64,000 bases of DNA from Brachypodium distachyon (GCF_000005505.3 NC_016132.3:57674914-57738913), one strand, 5' to 3'. Positions 1-11,312 are shown, counted from the stretch's first letter. Notes: generated from the letters alone by a model not told the origin. Numbers and translations are program-made.

Positions 1-2039
1 TGTAAATAGGCGTATTGACTGTATCTAGTGTAAATAGGCGTATTCAAGTAATTGTAATAATCGGCGTCTCTCAGAAATATTTTTTCTGCAACAGCACATG
101 CATATAACAGATTAGAAAAATGGCACAGAGGAGATACAAAGAAATGCGGGATACATGTGTTCCTTAACAGGAGGACCCTTAATATAACTCCAATTGCAAC
201 AACAAGAACATCAATATGGCGGTGTGATTACTTCTGTGAAGAGGAGAAGCTCCAGAGCACAGTTGATAGAAAATATGATATGACCTCTCTCCTGATGCCC
301 TTCAAACCACCCTGACTGCACAAGCTAAGTGCCCGTGCGTTGGAACGGTATTCACAAATTATTTAGGTTCAAAACAATTGAACAAATTAAACCCTATATA
401 CAAACAAGTTTCTATGGAACCATTATTTATATGGGGTGCATTGGATTAACAAGTCAAAATTCAAGTGTTCCATGACAAGTTTCTATGGAAGGATAAAAAA
501 TTGACAAACCATAGCCGTATTCAGAGTTTAATTCACCTTAGTACAAGACCTCAAAACTAATACACACCCCATATTTGCTATTTCTGCAAAACCTCCAATC
601 CTAAATTGTTGTCGTTGTTTTAGTGCAAATTTGAACTAAAACAACGACAAAGTATAACTTAAGGAAAAATGTAGGCACATGATTTTTGTGCAACACTCTT
701 TCCTGCCTCTTGTTAGGCTGACGGTTCATTTATTGGACTCAATTGACATCAGGCATGTCTCTGTATTTCTAAGATCTATGTTAATAAATAGAAAAAGGAA
801 TTAGCTAGGGGGTATATAGTAGTAGCATAATGGCTAATGTTATGATAGCTGATCCCTAACAAGAGGAATGGGTGTACAACAAGATTACTTCAGATTCATA
901 GGAAAGTAAAATATGTACTGGACAAATATAATTCAATTGCAGAGATATATAAGGAGTAATATTTCTTTTTTGTTGCTTTGTGAGTAATCGAACCTCTGCT
1001 CCTTCCCGTCCAGCCACAATCTACAGATAATGGATGATGTTAAACGGAACAACAAAATAAAATGACATACTCAAAGACATGCATCAAAACTTCTCTAAAT
1101 TCTACTTCAAAAAACAACAATACATTTCCTTCTGAAAATCGAACACCTGTGATGACAAGGAAGCCGCAGTCCAAAGGCAACAACAGCAGCAAAAGCTACC
1201 TAGAGTAGCTACCTAGAGTATCTTGCAGTTCATACCATCTGCTATATGGATCTTCATCATAAGACTCTTGGCCCTCAAACACTACTCTGCAGGTATAAAA
1301 TTTCTGGTTAAACCCATCTATGAAATTACCAAATAATACAAACTGAATCGTCGTTTTAAAAGAGAACCAATAAAGTTTGGACAAAGCACAAAATGAGATA
1401 TCTGAAACTGAATACCCATGATGACAGGTAGGGCAAGTCAAACAGGTCTCTGTCCTCCAACAGCAATAGTTTATCCCAAATATACCTCTGCGCATAAAAT
1501 AGTTTTCAGCCTGAGTTAAACTCCTATATGGAACTGAAAAAACGTACTGGAACTTATGGCCACTGAAACTACAACACAAGATGAGATATATGAAATTGAA
1601 CACCTGTGACAACAAGTCATCCCCGCCAAACAGCAACGGTATTCACAAATTATCTACTGCTCGCAAATATCTCACATGGATCTTGCCTTTCATCGGACAC
1701 TTGTCTCTATAATCGGCTCTCTCAGAAGAAGACAACAATACCTTTCCTTCTGAAAATTATAAATGTATCATGACTGATAATCTTTGTAGGAGAACCAAAA
1801 CAACACTAATCACCAATCGCGGTAATCAAGGTAGACCTAAAAAGAATCAGGCGGATTTGAGAGGATTTTATGGTACCTTTCTCCTTCCATTGAACACTCT
1901 GGGACTGGAGTTCCACTTCCAATGTTTATTTAAATATCACTTGGTAATATACGTTGCTTCAGTTTTCCCATCTGAAACAATGTAACAGTAGAAAGCCTTA
2001 AAAATGAAGGTCCTCACTTAGAAACAGCAAATTATGTTA
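1..2039. other. AT-rich intergenic sequence with diffuse repeats
   Basis: No gene recognised. The window opens inside a 28-bp direct repeat (a 16-base unit at position 1 recurs at 29). Related short units containing a GAACACCTGTGA-like core occur near 1146, 1405 and 1594, and a 16-base string ending in CACAAATTAT occurs near 350 and 1639. The open frames here show no domain or coding bias I can support. The pattern fits decayed transposon sequence or an intron or UTR of a gene outside the window. Confidence 0.5.
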
Positions 2040-2152
2040 CTCCCTCCGGCCGGAATTACTTGTCAAAATATTACATGTATCTAGACGCTTTTTACACATA
2101 GATACATCCGTATTTGGACAAATTTGAGACAAGTAATACCGGTCGGAGGGAG
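2040..2152. mobile_element. Stowaway-like MITE (Tc1/mariner type)
   Basis: A 113-bp element has inverted ends CTCCCTCCGGCCGG and CCGGTCGGAGGGAG and is flanked on both sides by the dinucleotide TA (2038-2039 and 2153-2154). Ends of this type plus a TA duplication define Stowaway elements in grasses. It has no coding capacity. Confidence 0.88.
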
Positions 2153-3484
2153 TAGCAAACATTCTCCAACCCCACCTTTGGATGCTCTCCCCGTCCCCTG
2201 AACAAGCCTGGTGGTTCTACTCTGAAAGTGCCAACCTGAAATGAACACAGTTTACCCCAGAAGATACAACTGCTATGCATGTACAAGCAGCCAGGTATTG
2301 GAACAGCAACGTAACAATTATTCTTGATAAGGAATTCATCTATCAATTGTTAACATGTAATTATGTGCATCTGGTGTAAAAATCTTGATTGAGTAATGTC
2401 AACCTATCTATTGCTGACTAATAAGAAAGTGTGTCTATCTAGCACAAATGCATGATAACAAATAAATAAAAAAGAAAGGAAAGATCTATGATTCAACAAA
2501 GTAAGTTTACAAGAAAATCAAAGTGCAGAAATAGGACCTTTTCTCTAGTGCCATCGACTACTGCCCACATGAACTTCTCCTCTTGTTTCAATTTCCCTTC
2601 TGGCAATGCTTTCTTTTCCTGTAAGCAAACAACCAAATTACCACGCGACATGAAGCATCTCAAATGCAGAGCAGCTAAATCAGAGCATGATTCGAGAAAT
2701 CAAGGGACAGGAGGAGGAGAGAGCACCGGGTCTGGAGGGGATCTCCAGCGGCGGCTGCCGCGGCCAGAGATTGGGACGGGGGCCAGAGGAAGGGGCAGAG
2801 GCGGTTCGGTCGGAGGGGGAGGAGAGGCGCCATGGTTAGCGAGGGAGAACAGAGGCGCGCAGCGGCGAACGGAGGAGGCGTGCGGCCGCTGATCTGAAGG
2901 CGGCATGAAGGCAGCGGCGCAGCGCCGGATCCCTCGCTTCCGCCTACTCGACCCGCTGGCTGGACCATCCCTTGCCGCCGCCGTACACAACGCCGGCCTC
3001 CGAGCTCTCGACCTTCCATCCTCCTCCTCCGGTGCCCCGCTCATCAACGACGGGGAACGGCGTCGGAGGTCGTAGTCAACCCGTCCGGGGCATCGATTAT
3101 GTCTGCGGTGCCTCTCATTCATGTGGGAAGGGGGACGGCGGGGAGTTGGGGCGGCGGCGGAGGTGGGGAAGGGCACGGAGGAGGCAGCGCCTCTCTACGT
3201 TGCAACGCACGGCCATCAAGGCGGCGGCGGAGCTTTGGATCAGGATGGGGTATTGGATCGGCGGAGGATGTGGTTTGGAGGATGCGCGCGCGAGGGCTGG
3301 GGGCTTGGGGCAGGGGGGTCGGGGGGGGGGGGGACGAGGAAAAAAACGATTCGACCCAAGGCGTGCGTCGGGGGAGGTCAGACGACGTACGAAGAACAGT
3401 TAAAGACAACTACTTAGAAACGGAACGAATAGTAAGATAAGATAAGAAATTTTCTGTGAGATTAGAGACAAACATGTATACTAC
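2153..3484. other. Intergenic with a GC-rich island; possible unrecognised first exon
   Basis: Positions 2700-3370 are strongly GC-rich with overlapping open frames on both strands, typical of a grass 5' exon or UTR. The most gene-like reading is a short plus-strand frame at 2905-3075 (56 codons, beginning MKAAAQRRIPRFRLLDPLAG) that reaches a stop just after a possible GT donor. I do not recognise it and see no downstream exon. A run of about 13 G residues lies near 3320-3335. 2153-2690 holds nothing identifiable. Confidence 0.3.
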
Positions 3485-3878
3485 TCGTATGGAATTGACG
3501 AGGAGTAGCAGACAATTCGAATTTATATACGTATCTTATTACTGTTGTGCCAATTCCTAAGCGCCTAATTTGCGAGTTGATTAATGACCTTGACTACTAC
3601 TTCTTGTCTGCTATTTGGAGGTTGTTGTAAGTCATAAATAGTCATGTTGTCCACCAGGCTTGCGGTGGCCGGAGTCCGGATGGCAAAGTGACAACAGCGA
3701 TGTCGTAATGTAAAGATTGAAAAGTGTCAAGTCAAGCATGTGCAGGCTTTGGTATTTCAGCCAATTAGTAATAAAAGCAATTGAAGTGAGAGCAACAAGG
3801 CAGGTCCATTTGTTGAGCAGCTAGCGCACCTAGCCCCTTACAAAATAGTACTAGGTATACTACTACTCACAATCAATA
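3485..3878 (+). promoter_or_regulatory. Upstream region of R1, conserved among family R copies
   Basis: This roughly 390-bp block recurs upstream of R2, R3 and R4, and in part of R5. Shared landmarks are GAGGAGTAGCAGAC, a TCCTAAGCGCCTAA-like string, an AGGCTTGCGGTGG-like string, GTGACAACAGCGATG, TGTAAAGATTGAAAAGTGTC and, just before the start codon, ACTCACAATCAATAATGG. It contains several TGAC cores. Regulation is inferred only from conservation. Confidence 0.6.
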
Positions 3879-5528
3879 ATGGCGGAGATTGTTAGTTCTG
3901 CGGCTTCTGCCATTGTTGAGGAAGCAGTTAGCCTAGTCTTTTCTGGTATTACCACCACAACCAGGAAAGATGAGGACAAATCAGATCAAGCAGCAGCAGA
4001 AGACGGCCTGGAGAGGCTGGAGATGGCGCGCATAAAAATGGAGGCCGCGCTAGAGACGTCCGACAAGTGGCAAATCACCGACTTGTCGCTGCTCCACTGG
4101 CGGAAGAAACTGAAGAGCGCTGCCCAGGACTGCGACCATGCAGTACGGAGAAGCAAGCAACTCTCTCAGGATGAAGAGGAGAGGGAACAGTTGGTAAGCG
4201 AATCCTCGTTTCCTAGACAGATCGCTCATGCGACCAAAGCATTCGTCTCTTCTTTTCTCACTCGCAGCAACAACAATGATCATTGCTCCGCTGTCCGTAG
4301 TATCGCAGCCTCTGTTAGAAAATTTGAGAGGCTGGCGGACGGTGCCGGCGAATTCATGAGGTTTGTGCAGCTCCGCGAAATACGTCGACAACATCTGTTC
4401 TTCGACCCTCTCGTCCGACATATTTTTGCAGGCAAATCATTGTTGTATCAAGTGTTGGATTCGAGAAGTCGGCACCGCTTATACATACAACCCATGGATT
4501 ATGAAGAGCGTGGGCTAGAAGCCATGTTGTCCTTTGTGTACGAAGATTGCATGGTGCCCGAGAACAACTTTCGCTTCGGGTTCATGATTCGTTTCTCAGA
4601 GAGTACAGACATAATCGGAACTGCAGTCAAGTGCTTACAACTAGTAACACCTCACTTCAAATCCACAGCCGATGTGATCATTAAGGAGATAACCCGCTTG
4701 CCCACCCAAGATTTCTCATGTGTGTCACCAAAGGTTGCGAATGCCAACATGGACAATTGGAATCCAAGGTTGTGGGAAGAGGTCCGCAAAACTTTGAACG
4801 GTTGGTTTCGTCCAGATCCATTATGCTGTCAAGGATACGAGCACAAAGGCAATGTACTACCTTCTTGTGGTGGCACCGATGCCACAGGCAGCAGTAGTGA
4901 TAGTGGAAGAAAATTGAGGCTTTCAAGCATATTTCCAGAACCAGTCTATCAAGTGTTTTTGCAGCATCACATCTCACTATCTGAGTATAATAACTTGGTG
5001 CCCGTGTCATCAACCACGACTTCCACTGGCTATATTGACACGTCTGCTCTTGTGAAGAATTTCCCCCCTTTGAAGCTCGGAATTCTATTCTTGCCTCATG
5101 ACTCTTGGGAGATGGACCTCAAATCTGCAAGTGAGGCCGACTATGCGATAGAGGCGATTGACGGAGAGAAGCAACAACATCTTACACATATCAATGTTCA
5201 TCCGGGCCAACTCGATGAGATGCTTCTGCCCAAGGCAACGGATTATCTTTATCATAATGCTGAGGCTACCACATACGAGATATGTTGGAGGTCCAACCAC
5301 GGCAGTGCACACATGTGCTTGGAGAAGCCAAAAATGGTGAGAACACGCAAATCCACAAAACACATGAACAATAATAAGCTACTTCGTCATATGGAGCGGG
5401 GTCAACGGATAAGGAAAGCACCGTGTAAGCAGATAGCCAGAGATTACCTCAAACTCTGGGTTGTGCGTTCTTCGAAGAGGTTGTGGACCTCGATTTCTGC
5501 ATGGCTCAGTGAGGACAAAGCTAGCTAA
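3879..5528 (+). CDS. Family R copy 1: Rx-N-like domain protein with uncharacterised C-terminal region
   Basis: A single-exon gene of 549 codons. Residues 1-100 contain a hydrophobic helix (MAEIVSS, AVSLVFSGI) and a charged helical stretch with LLHWRKKLKSAAQDCD, resembling the coiled-coil Rx-type N-terminal domain of grass NLR immune receptors. No P-loop, NB-ARC or LRR follows. The remainder (about 150-549) is shared with R2-R5 and holds the blocks STDIIGTAVKCLQLVTPHFK, LPTQDFSCV, WFRPDPLCCQGYEH, PPLKLGILFLPHDS, a YEICWRSNHGSAHMC block and the C-terminal KLWVVRSSKRLWTSISAWL. I know of no established biochemical function. The start codon is fixed by conservation of MAEI and of the 20 bases before it in the other copies. 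A role as an NLR-related immunity component is inference. This copy diverges most from the array (for example EIRRQHLFFD in place of the usual GGTPxRPHLFFD). Confidence 0.85.
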   Translation: MAEIVSSAASAIVEEAVSLVFSGITTTTRKDEDKSDQAAAEDGLERLEMARIKMEAALETSDKWQITDLSLLHWRKKLKSAAQDCDHAVRRSKQLSQDEEEREQLVSESSFPRQIAHATKAFVSSFLTRSNNNDHCSAVRSIAASVRKFERLADGAGEFMRFVQLREIRRQHLFFDPLVRHIFAGKSLLYQVLDSRSRHRLYIQPMDYEERGLEAMLSFVYEDCMVPENNFRFGFMIRFSESTDIIGTAVKCLQLVTPHFKSTADVIIKEITRLPTQDFSCVSPKVANANMDNWNPRLWEEVRKTLNGWFRPDPLCCQGYEHKGNVLPSCGGTDATGSSSDSGRKLRLSSIFPEPVYQVFLQHHISLSEYNNLVPVSSTTTSTGYIDTSALVKNFPPLKLGILFLPHDSWEMDLKSASEADYAIEAIDGEKQQHLTHINVHPGQLDEMLLPKATDYLYHNAEATTYEICWRSNHGSAHMCLEKPKMVRTRKSTKHMNNNKLLRHMERGQRIRKAPCKQIARDYLKLWVVRSSKRLWTSISAWLSEDKAS

Positions 5529-5786
5529 TGGTTAGCGGCCTTTTCACGGGGTTCTTGGTAGTTTCTCTGGACAGCTCCTGCTGCTTCCAATTTGTCATCT
5601 TGTTTGTTGCTGCTGGTGGTAACACCAGAGAATATTTCAGCTACTTAAGTATATAAGAGACCGGCCCTTTGCTGCATGCTCAAGAAATGGACTAGGCGTC
5701 TTGTTGCTCTGTGCTGAATTAGTCTCATCTTTACTGTCCATCATGACTGTATTAATGTTTCATCTTTGTACTCTACGAACTCATGA

Positions 5787-7913
5787 CACTACGGGAAAAT
5801 CCAGTTTGCCGGCGGCCTGGGCAAAGAAGGTTTTTCCGACGGCAAAACCGAAGAGACCTCCGGCAAAGAAAATACCTAGGGCAAAGAATAGAAAAGGCCT
5901 CCGGCAAAAAAAAGCCTCCGGCAAAGAATAAAAAGGCCGCCGGCAAAAAAAGGTGGCCCACGTGTACTTGACCGCTGCCTAACGGTGAGAAAATGGATGA
6001 GCTTCTTTGATGTTTTTTTCTTTTGTATCCTTTTCCTCTCTAGTTTCAAATTTGATGTAAACCACCACTTTTTGAGTTGAAATTTTTACTGTACTTTCAT
6101 TTAGCATTGATGACGAGCAATATGAATTAAAATCATAAATTTTTATGTAAAAATATTTATTTATCATTTTTTAGAGCCATTTAATAGGGAAAAATGAAAC
6201 AATATTAAAAATTTGTCAAAAATTCACAATTTTTGGCATGGTACCAACTAATAGGTATACAACATTAGGATAAAAATTACAAGTCAATACACAAATGGAA
6301 AATGGTACATACTTCACAAAATGTACGATCTCAAGAGTGAACCTCCAAATTTGAGTTCCAAACCAATCTTTGCATTAGTTTGACCCAGTTTTTAGTTGAA
6401 ACTTTTACTATGGTTTCATTTATCATTAATGATTACTAATATGAATTAAAATCGCCACATTTTGTGTAAAAATAATTACTTATCATTTTCTATAGCCGTT
6501 TAATAGGGGAAAATGAAATAATACTAAAACATTGTCAAAAAAGAACAAATTTTGGCAAGGTGTTCTTTCATGGATATAAAAACTTGGGATAAAAACTACA
6601 GGTCCATACACAAAATCAAAATGGTACATGATTCACGAATTGCAAAATCTTCATATAAGTTCCCGAAATGAGCACTCAAACGTCCAATTTGAGACCCGAA
6701 CCAAGTTTTGCAATATTTTTTCACCTTTTGAGTTTACTCTTTTACTATGGTTTCATTTACTATTAATGATGACTAATGTGAATTAAAACCACCAATTTTT
6801 ATGTAAAAATAATTACTTATCATTTTCTAGAGCCGTTTAATAGGAAAATATGAATAATATTAAAATTTTATCAAAAATTAACAATTTTTGGCATGGTGCT
6901 ACATTATGGCTATATAAGCTTGTCATAAAAATTTTAGATCAATACACGAAATTAAAATGGGACAAACGTTATCAGATGTGTACAGCCAAAAAAAAAATCT
7001 TTGCCGGAGGCTTGCCTCCGGCAAAGACTAAAATATCTTTGTCGTAGGCCTGGCCGCCGGCAAATAAAATTGCCACGTCACCGATCCGGGTGACTGCGGC
7101 GCGGATCGATGACGTGGCAGGCTATGGTCCGTTCATCTCTTCTAATCCCTGCTGTTCATCTCTTCTTTATCCCTTCGCCTCCTCCCTCCTCCCTGCTCTC
7201 TCCTCTCTCCTCTCTCCAGATGTTGGCGCCGCCCTCTGCCGGTGCGCAGCTGCAGCAGGCAGGCGGCAGCCCGGCCTCTCCCTGTGCGCCCTCTCTCCCT
7301 CCGTCCAGGCGCTGGAGCTCCTCCAGTCCTCCTCTCCCGCGGCGGCGTGGGGCGAGTGGCAGTAGCAGCAGGGCGTAGCTCCCTCTCCCACCCCCTCTCT
7401 CTCCCTCTCCATGCGGGCCATCGCCGAAGGAGCCACGGCCTCCACGCAGCTTCCGGCTTGCAGTTGCAGCAGCGCGCACGGAGGCGGGCGGGGCAAGCAG
7501 AAGTGGCAGCGGCGGATGCACGGGCGAGCGCGCGGGGCAACCAGCGGCGGCGCGAGCAGCGAGATGCAGCCGGTGGGTGCAACAACGGCGAGATGCAGCG
7601 GCGGGACGAGCATCAAATTTCTTTTTTTTATTTTCCTTTAATTTCTTTGCCGAAGGCTACAAACTACCTCCTACGGCAAAGAAAACTCTGTCTCCGTCTA
7701 GTTCCTACCGTCTGTACCTTTTCTTTGCCAAGAGTAGAAAAAACCCTACGGCGAAGACTTTGCTGAAGGCGCGGAAAAAGGCCGCCGGCAAAAAGGCCTT
7801 TACCGGTTGGGCTTGATACCGATGCCCTTTGCCGACGGCCCCGAGGAAAAGCTTCCGGCAAAGCCTTTGCCGGCGGCCCTGGGCTTCAGGCAAAGACAGA
7901 TTTTCCAGTAGTG
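5787..7913. mobile_element. Non-autonomous CACTA (En/Spm) transposon
   Basis: The left end reads CACTACGGGAAAATCCAG and the right end is the inverse of CACTACTGGAAAATCTG, giving a 2127-bp element. Subterminal direct and inverted copies of a TTTGCCGGAGGC / CCTCCGGCAAAG motif cluster within the first 170 bp, near 7000-7030 and across 7640-7900, as expected for CACTA transposase binding arrays in grasses. Flanking trinucleotides are TGA and TGG, an imperfect 3-bp target duplication. No transposase is present. The interior holds an AT-rich triplicated region (about 6062-6960) and a GC-rich block (about 7090-7620) with overlapping open frames on both strands. That block could be captured host sequence or a transposase 5' remnant. 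Confidence 0.9.
6062..6960. repeat. Three imperfect ~320-340-bp tandem repeats inside the CACTA element
   Basis: The block containing ATGAATTAAAA followed by TTTATGTAAAAAT and then AGCCGTTTAATAGG recurs three times. The aligned motif TATGAATT or TGTGAATT starts at 6121, 6440 and 6777, giving periods of about 319 and 337 bp. The copies differ by scattered substitutions and small indels. No coding content is seen. Confidence 0.8.
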
Positions 7914-8267
7914 TGGCACGCTTCAATCTTCCGGTCGCTGTCAGCCTGTCACTTTATTGGCCATCCCAACTGTCACTTAATCTACTTGGAACCTATCCAT
8001 TTTTTTATGCAATAGTTTCAACGAGTACGTTATTTATTGTCAAGGGAGGAACGGAAGAAACAATCCAAGAATGCAGTTGAAATAGAATGGGAATTCACAG
8101 GGTAGAGGTTTAGAAACACGATTTCAAATTAAGCAAAAGATAAGCTAAAAAATCCACATCGATTGATCTTGCTGTCGCCGTATATAATAAAGTTGCATCT
8201 GCGAGGTAGCAAAGAGGACAAGATGCTCGTAGTAGTAGCCTATTCCTGGAAGTACACACTAGACCAG
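7914..8267. other. Intergenic between two transposons
   Basis: No gene or repeat recognised in these roughly 350 bases between the CACTA right end and the next element. Confidence 0.4.
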
Positions 8268-8543
8268 TAGACCTGGCCATGGACGCCCGACTGGAAGCCC
8301 GGCGTGTTGGGCTGGGCCTGGGCCTCAATTTCCCGCCAAAGTCACACAAGGAAAACCCGAAATAGATTTAAAAGTACTTTTTAAAATAGGCATAAAAATC
8401 ATTTTTTATCCTGCAATGATTAACTTAATACAAAAGGTCATTTTTTCTGGGTTTCAGGACGGGCCTAGCCTGGGCTAGTGGGCTTGGGATTTTAGCCTGG
8501 CCTGACCCAGGCTGGACACACCCACCCATGACTAGCAACCCTA
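8268..8543. mobile_element. Short hAT-like non-autonomous element (tentative)
   Basis: The two ends are roughly inverted: TAGACCTGGCCATGGACG on the left and, reversed, TAGGGTTGCTAGTCATGGG on the right. GGGCC-rich subterminal segments flank an AT-rich centre (8350-8440). This organisation is common in small grass hAT derivatives. I could not find a convincing 8-bp target duplication, so the class is tentative. Confidence 0.4.
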
Positions 8544-8754
8544 AAAAAAATAGAAATACAGAATTGCTAAAATGCATAATCGTCTACTAATTTCAGTTAA
8601 TCTCCCGAGGGGATTAAGGTGCACGAGAACTGGAGCTCCCTGTCCTGTTAATGCACCATCGCCGCCTGAAATTTATTAAATTTTAATCAATGAATCAATT
8701 AAGAGTTTAATTTTGCTACGAGACTAAAGACAATTAAGCATCACATTGGAATTT

Positions 8755-9143
8755 AATTACGAGGAGTAGCAGACGTTATTCTACTTTATCTTATTAATGT
8801 GGTTATTCCTAAGTGCCTAACTTGCGAGTAGACTGGTGGTCTTGAGTAATTATTGTCCGCTAATATTTTGAAGTCATAATGTCTTGTTCACTAGGCTTAC
8901 GGGGTGGAGTTCGGGTCTCAAAAAATGACGACAGCGATGTGGTATTGTAAAGATTGGAAAGTGTCAACTGTCAAGCACCTGCACAGCTGCACTTTGATAT
9001 TTCAGCCGCTCATCTGATTCACCGAAGCAGGAGGGAATAGGGGGAGCAACAAGGCTAGTTCATTTCTTTAGCGGCTAGCGCACCTACGGCCGGCCTCTCT
9101 TAGTACAAAATAGTACCAGGTATATTACTACTCACAATCAATA
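8755..9143 (+). promoter_or_regulatory. Upstream region of R2, conserved family R promoter block
   Basis: It aligns with the R1 upstream block in the same order: GAGGAGTAGCAGAC (8761), CCTAAGTGCCTAA, AATGACGACAGCGATG (near 8924), TGTAAAGATTGGAAAGTG, TTTGATATTTCAGCC, then ACTCACAATCAATAATGG at the start codon. R2 also carries a CACCTGCACAGCTGCA stretch that R3 partly shares. Confidence 0.6.
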
Positions 9144-10772
9144 ATGGCAGAGATCGCAAGTTCGATCATTGTTGGGGAGACAGATAGCCAAGTCTTTTCT
9201 GATATTACCACCACAACCAAAAAAGATGAGGACAGTCAGATCAAGAAGCAGCGGGAGAGGCTGGAGATGGCGCGCTTCAAGATGGAGGACGCGCTAGAGA
9301 TATCCGGCAAGTGGCAGATCACAGACGTGTCCCTACTCCACTGGCGGAAGAAACTGAAGCGCGCTACCCGAGATTGCGATGACGCAGCACGCAGATGCAG
9401 GCAACTCTCTCACGAAGAAGACGAGAGGAAACAATTGGTAAGACAATTCTCGTTTCCTAGACGGATCGCTCATGCGACCAAGGCATTCGTCTCCTCTTTA
9501 GTCGGCGGCAACAACAACGGTGATCATTGCTCAGCTACCAGCAGCGTCGCCGCCGCCGTCAGAAGATTCGAGAGGTTCGCAAACAGTGCCGATGAATTCA
9601 TGAGATTTGTGCAGCTTGGCGGAACACCACGTCGACCGCATTTGTTCTTTGACCCTATCATCGGGCATATTTTTGCCGGCGAATCGTTGTTATATCAGGT
9701 GTCGCATATGGATGGACGGTACAACTTCTGCATATGGCCGGCAGACTCTGAGGAGCGTGGGATGGTGGCGATGTTGTCCTTCGTGTACGAAGATCGCAAG
9801 GTGCCCATGAACAATTTTCGCCTCGACTTCATGTTGCGTCTCTCAGAGAGCACAAATATAATCGGAACTCTAGTCAAGTGTTTACGACTGGTGACGCCTC
9901 ACTTCAAATCCACGACAGATGTCGTCATCAAGAAGATCACCCAGTTGCCAACGCAAGATTTCTCATATGTGCGGCCGGCGCTTGCGAATGCCCACATGGA
10001 CCATTGGAATCCAGGATTGTTGGACCATGTCTACAACACTTTGACAAGATGGTTCCGTCCAGATCCATTATGTTGTCAAGGAAACGAGCACCAAGGCAAC
10101 GTGCCTTTTTATGGTGGCAGCGACATCGTAGCCAGTAGCAGTGATAGTGGAAACAAATTCAGACTTTCGAGCATATTTCCAGAAGCAGTCTACAACTTAC
10201 TTCTACAACGTCACATCTCACCATTCGAGTACAATAACCTGGTGCCAGCATCATCAACCACAACCTCCACCGGATGTGATGACATGTGTGCTTCTCTGGA
10301 GAATTTCCCTCCTTTGAAGCTCGGAATTTTGTTCCTGCCTCATGACTATTTGGAGGAGTCCAAGTACGTAGGTGAGGCCGGTTATGCCATAGAGGTGATC
10401 GACGGAGAGAAGCAACAACACCACACACATGTCAATGTTCACCCGAACCAACTCGACGAGATGTTTCTACCCAAGGCGATAGATTATCTTTATCATAACG
10501 TTGAGGCTACCACGTACCAGATATGTTGGAGGTCGAACCATGGCAGTGCACACCTATGCATGGAGAAAACAAAAATGTTCAGAGTAGGCAGACCCACACA
10601 AGGTAGGAGTAATAATAAAGTGTTTCGTCGGATGCAGCAGAATGAACAGATGAGGAAATCGCGGTGGAAACAGGTAGTTAGAGATTTGCTTAAATTATGG
10701 GTCGTGCGTTCCTCGGATAGGTTGTACACCTTGATTTCGGCATGGCTTGTTGAGGACAAAGCTAATGGTTAG
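9144..10772 (+). CDS. Family R copy 2: Rx-N-like domain protein with uncharacterised C-terminal region
   Basis: An intact single-exon gene of 542 codons. The N-terminal helices (MAEIASSIIVGETDSQVFSD; WQITDVSLLHWRKKLKRA; RDCDDAARRCRQLS) match the Rx-type N-domain pattern. Conserved C-terminal blocks include GGTPRRPHLFFDP, STNIIGTLVKCLRLVTPHFK, LPTQDFSYV, WFRPDPLCCQGNEH, PPLKLGILFLPHD, HVNVHPNQLDEM, YQICWRSNHGSAHLC and KLWVVRSSDRLYTLISAWL. It lies about 3.6 kb downstream of R1 on the same strand, with the CACTA element between them. The start codon sits in the same context as in R1. No signal peptide or clear membrane span is seen, so a cytoplasmic protein is likely. Function unknown; an immunity link is inferred from the N-domain only. 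Confidence 0.85.
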   Translation: MAEIASSIIVGETDSQVFSDITTTTKKDEDSQIKKQRERLEMARFKMEDALEISGKWQITDVSLLHWRKKLKRATRDCDDAARRCRQLSHEEDERKQLVRQFSFPRRIAHATKAFVSSLVGGNNNGDHCSATSSVAAAVRRFERFANSADEFMRFVQLGGTPRRPHLFFDPIIGHIFAGESLLYQVSHMDGRYNFCIWPADSEERGMVAMLSFVYEDRKVPMNNFRLDFMLRLSESTNIIGTLVKCLRLVTPHFKSTTDVVIKKITQLPTQDFSYVRPALANAHMDHWNPGLLDHVYNTLTRWFRPDPLCCQGNEHQGNVPFYGGSDIVASSSDSGNKFRLSSIFPEAVYNLLLQRHISPFEYNNLVPASSTTTSTGCDDMCASLENFPPLKLGILFLPHDYLEESKYVGEAGYAIEVIDGEKQQHHTHVNVHPNQLDEMFLPKAIDYLYHNVEATTYQICWRSNHGSAHLCMEKTKMFRVGRPTQGRSNNKVFRRMQQNEQMRKSRWKQVVRDLLKLWVVRSSDRLYTLISAWLVEDKANG

Positions 10773-11312
10773 TGGCTTTTCATAAGACTTTCTGGCAGTT
10801 TCTCTAGGCCAGCTCCCAGCCTCCCACCGCTTCTTTCAATTTGTCACTTTCTTTGCTAACGGTGGTGGTAATACCACAGAGGTTACGTAATGCAGCTGCT
10901 GCTTTTCACATATATATTCCTCGAAAAAAAGTTACATATACTACATAATTCTTTTTGAAAAGAAAGGAAACTCATCTGTTATGTGAGAACACAAAGCCAG
11001 CTGGTTATCAAACTTGCATCGTTAAGGTACGTAGGCTTTCCTTGGAATCTTACCTTGCCGCACGCACGCACGCAACAGAAAATTCAGCTGCTTCGCGAGA
11101 TTCATCTTGTAAATTAAAAGGTGATTGCATTCTAAGTTGCCTGTTTTTTAAGAAATGAGCCTTAAATATCAATAGGCGTTTCATAACCGTTGGTTTAACA
11201 TATTCTTTCATCTCTCACTTGCTATCATTGGATTAAGATCCGATGACTAACATGTCGATTGATCTCTAACTAAAAAACATGCGACTTATCACTAGCAAAA
11301 CCGCACCTTTTA
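10773..11312. other. 3' flank of R2 and intergenic sequence
   Basis: The first 100 bp resemble the 3' flank of R1 (a CAGCTCC..CTTCAATTTGTCA-like stretch and a GGTGGTAATACCA string), so the duplication unit extends past the stop codon. Nothing else recognised. Confidence 0.4.

Noticed and set aside
7090..7641. Several 90-170-codon open frames on both strands
   Set aside because: They overlap in all frames within a GC-rich block of the CACTA element and show no domain; high GC alone leaves frames open.
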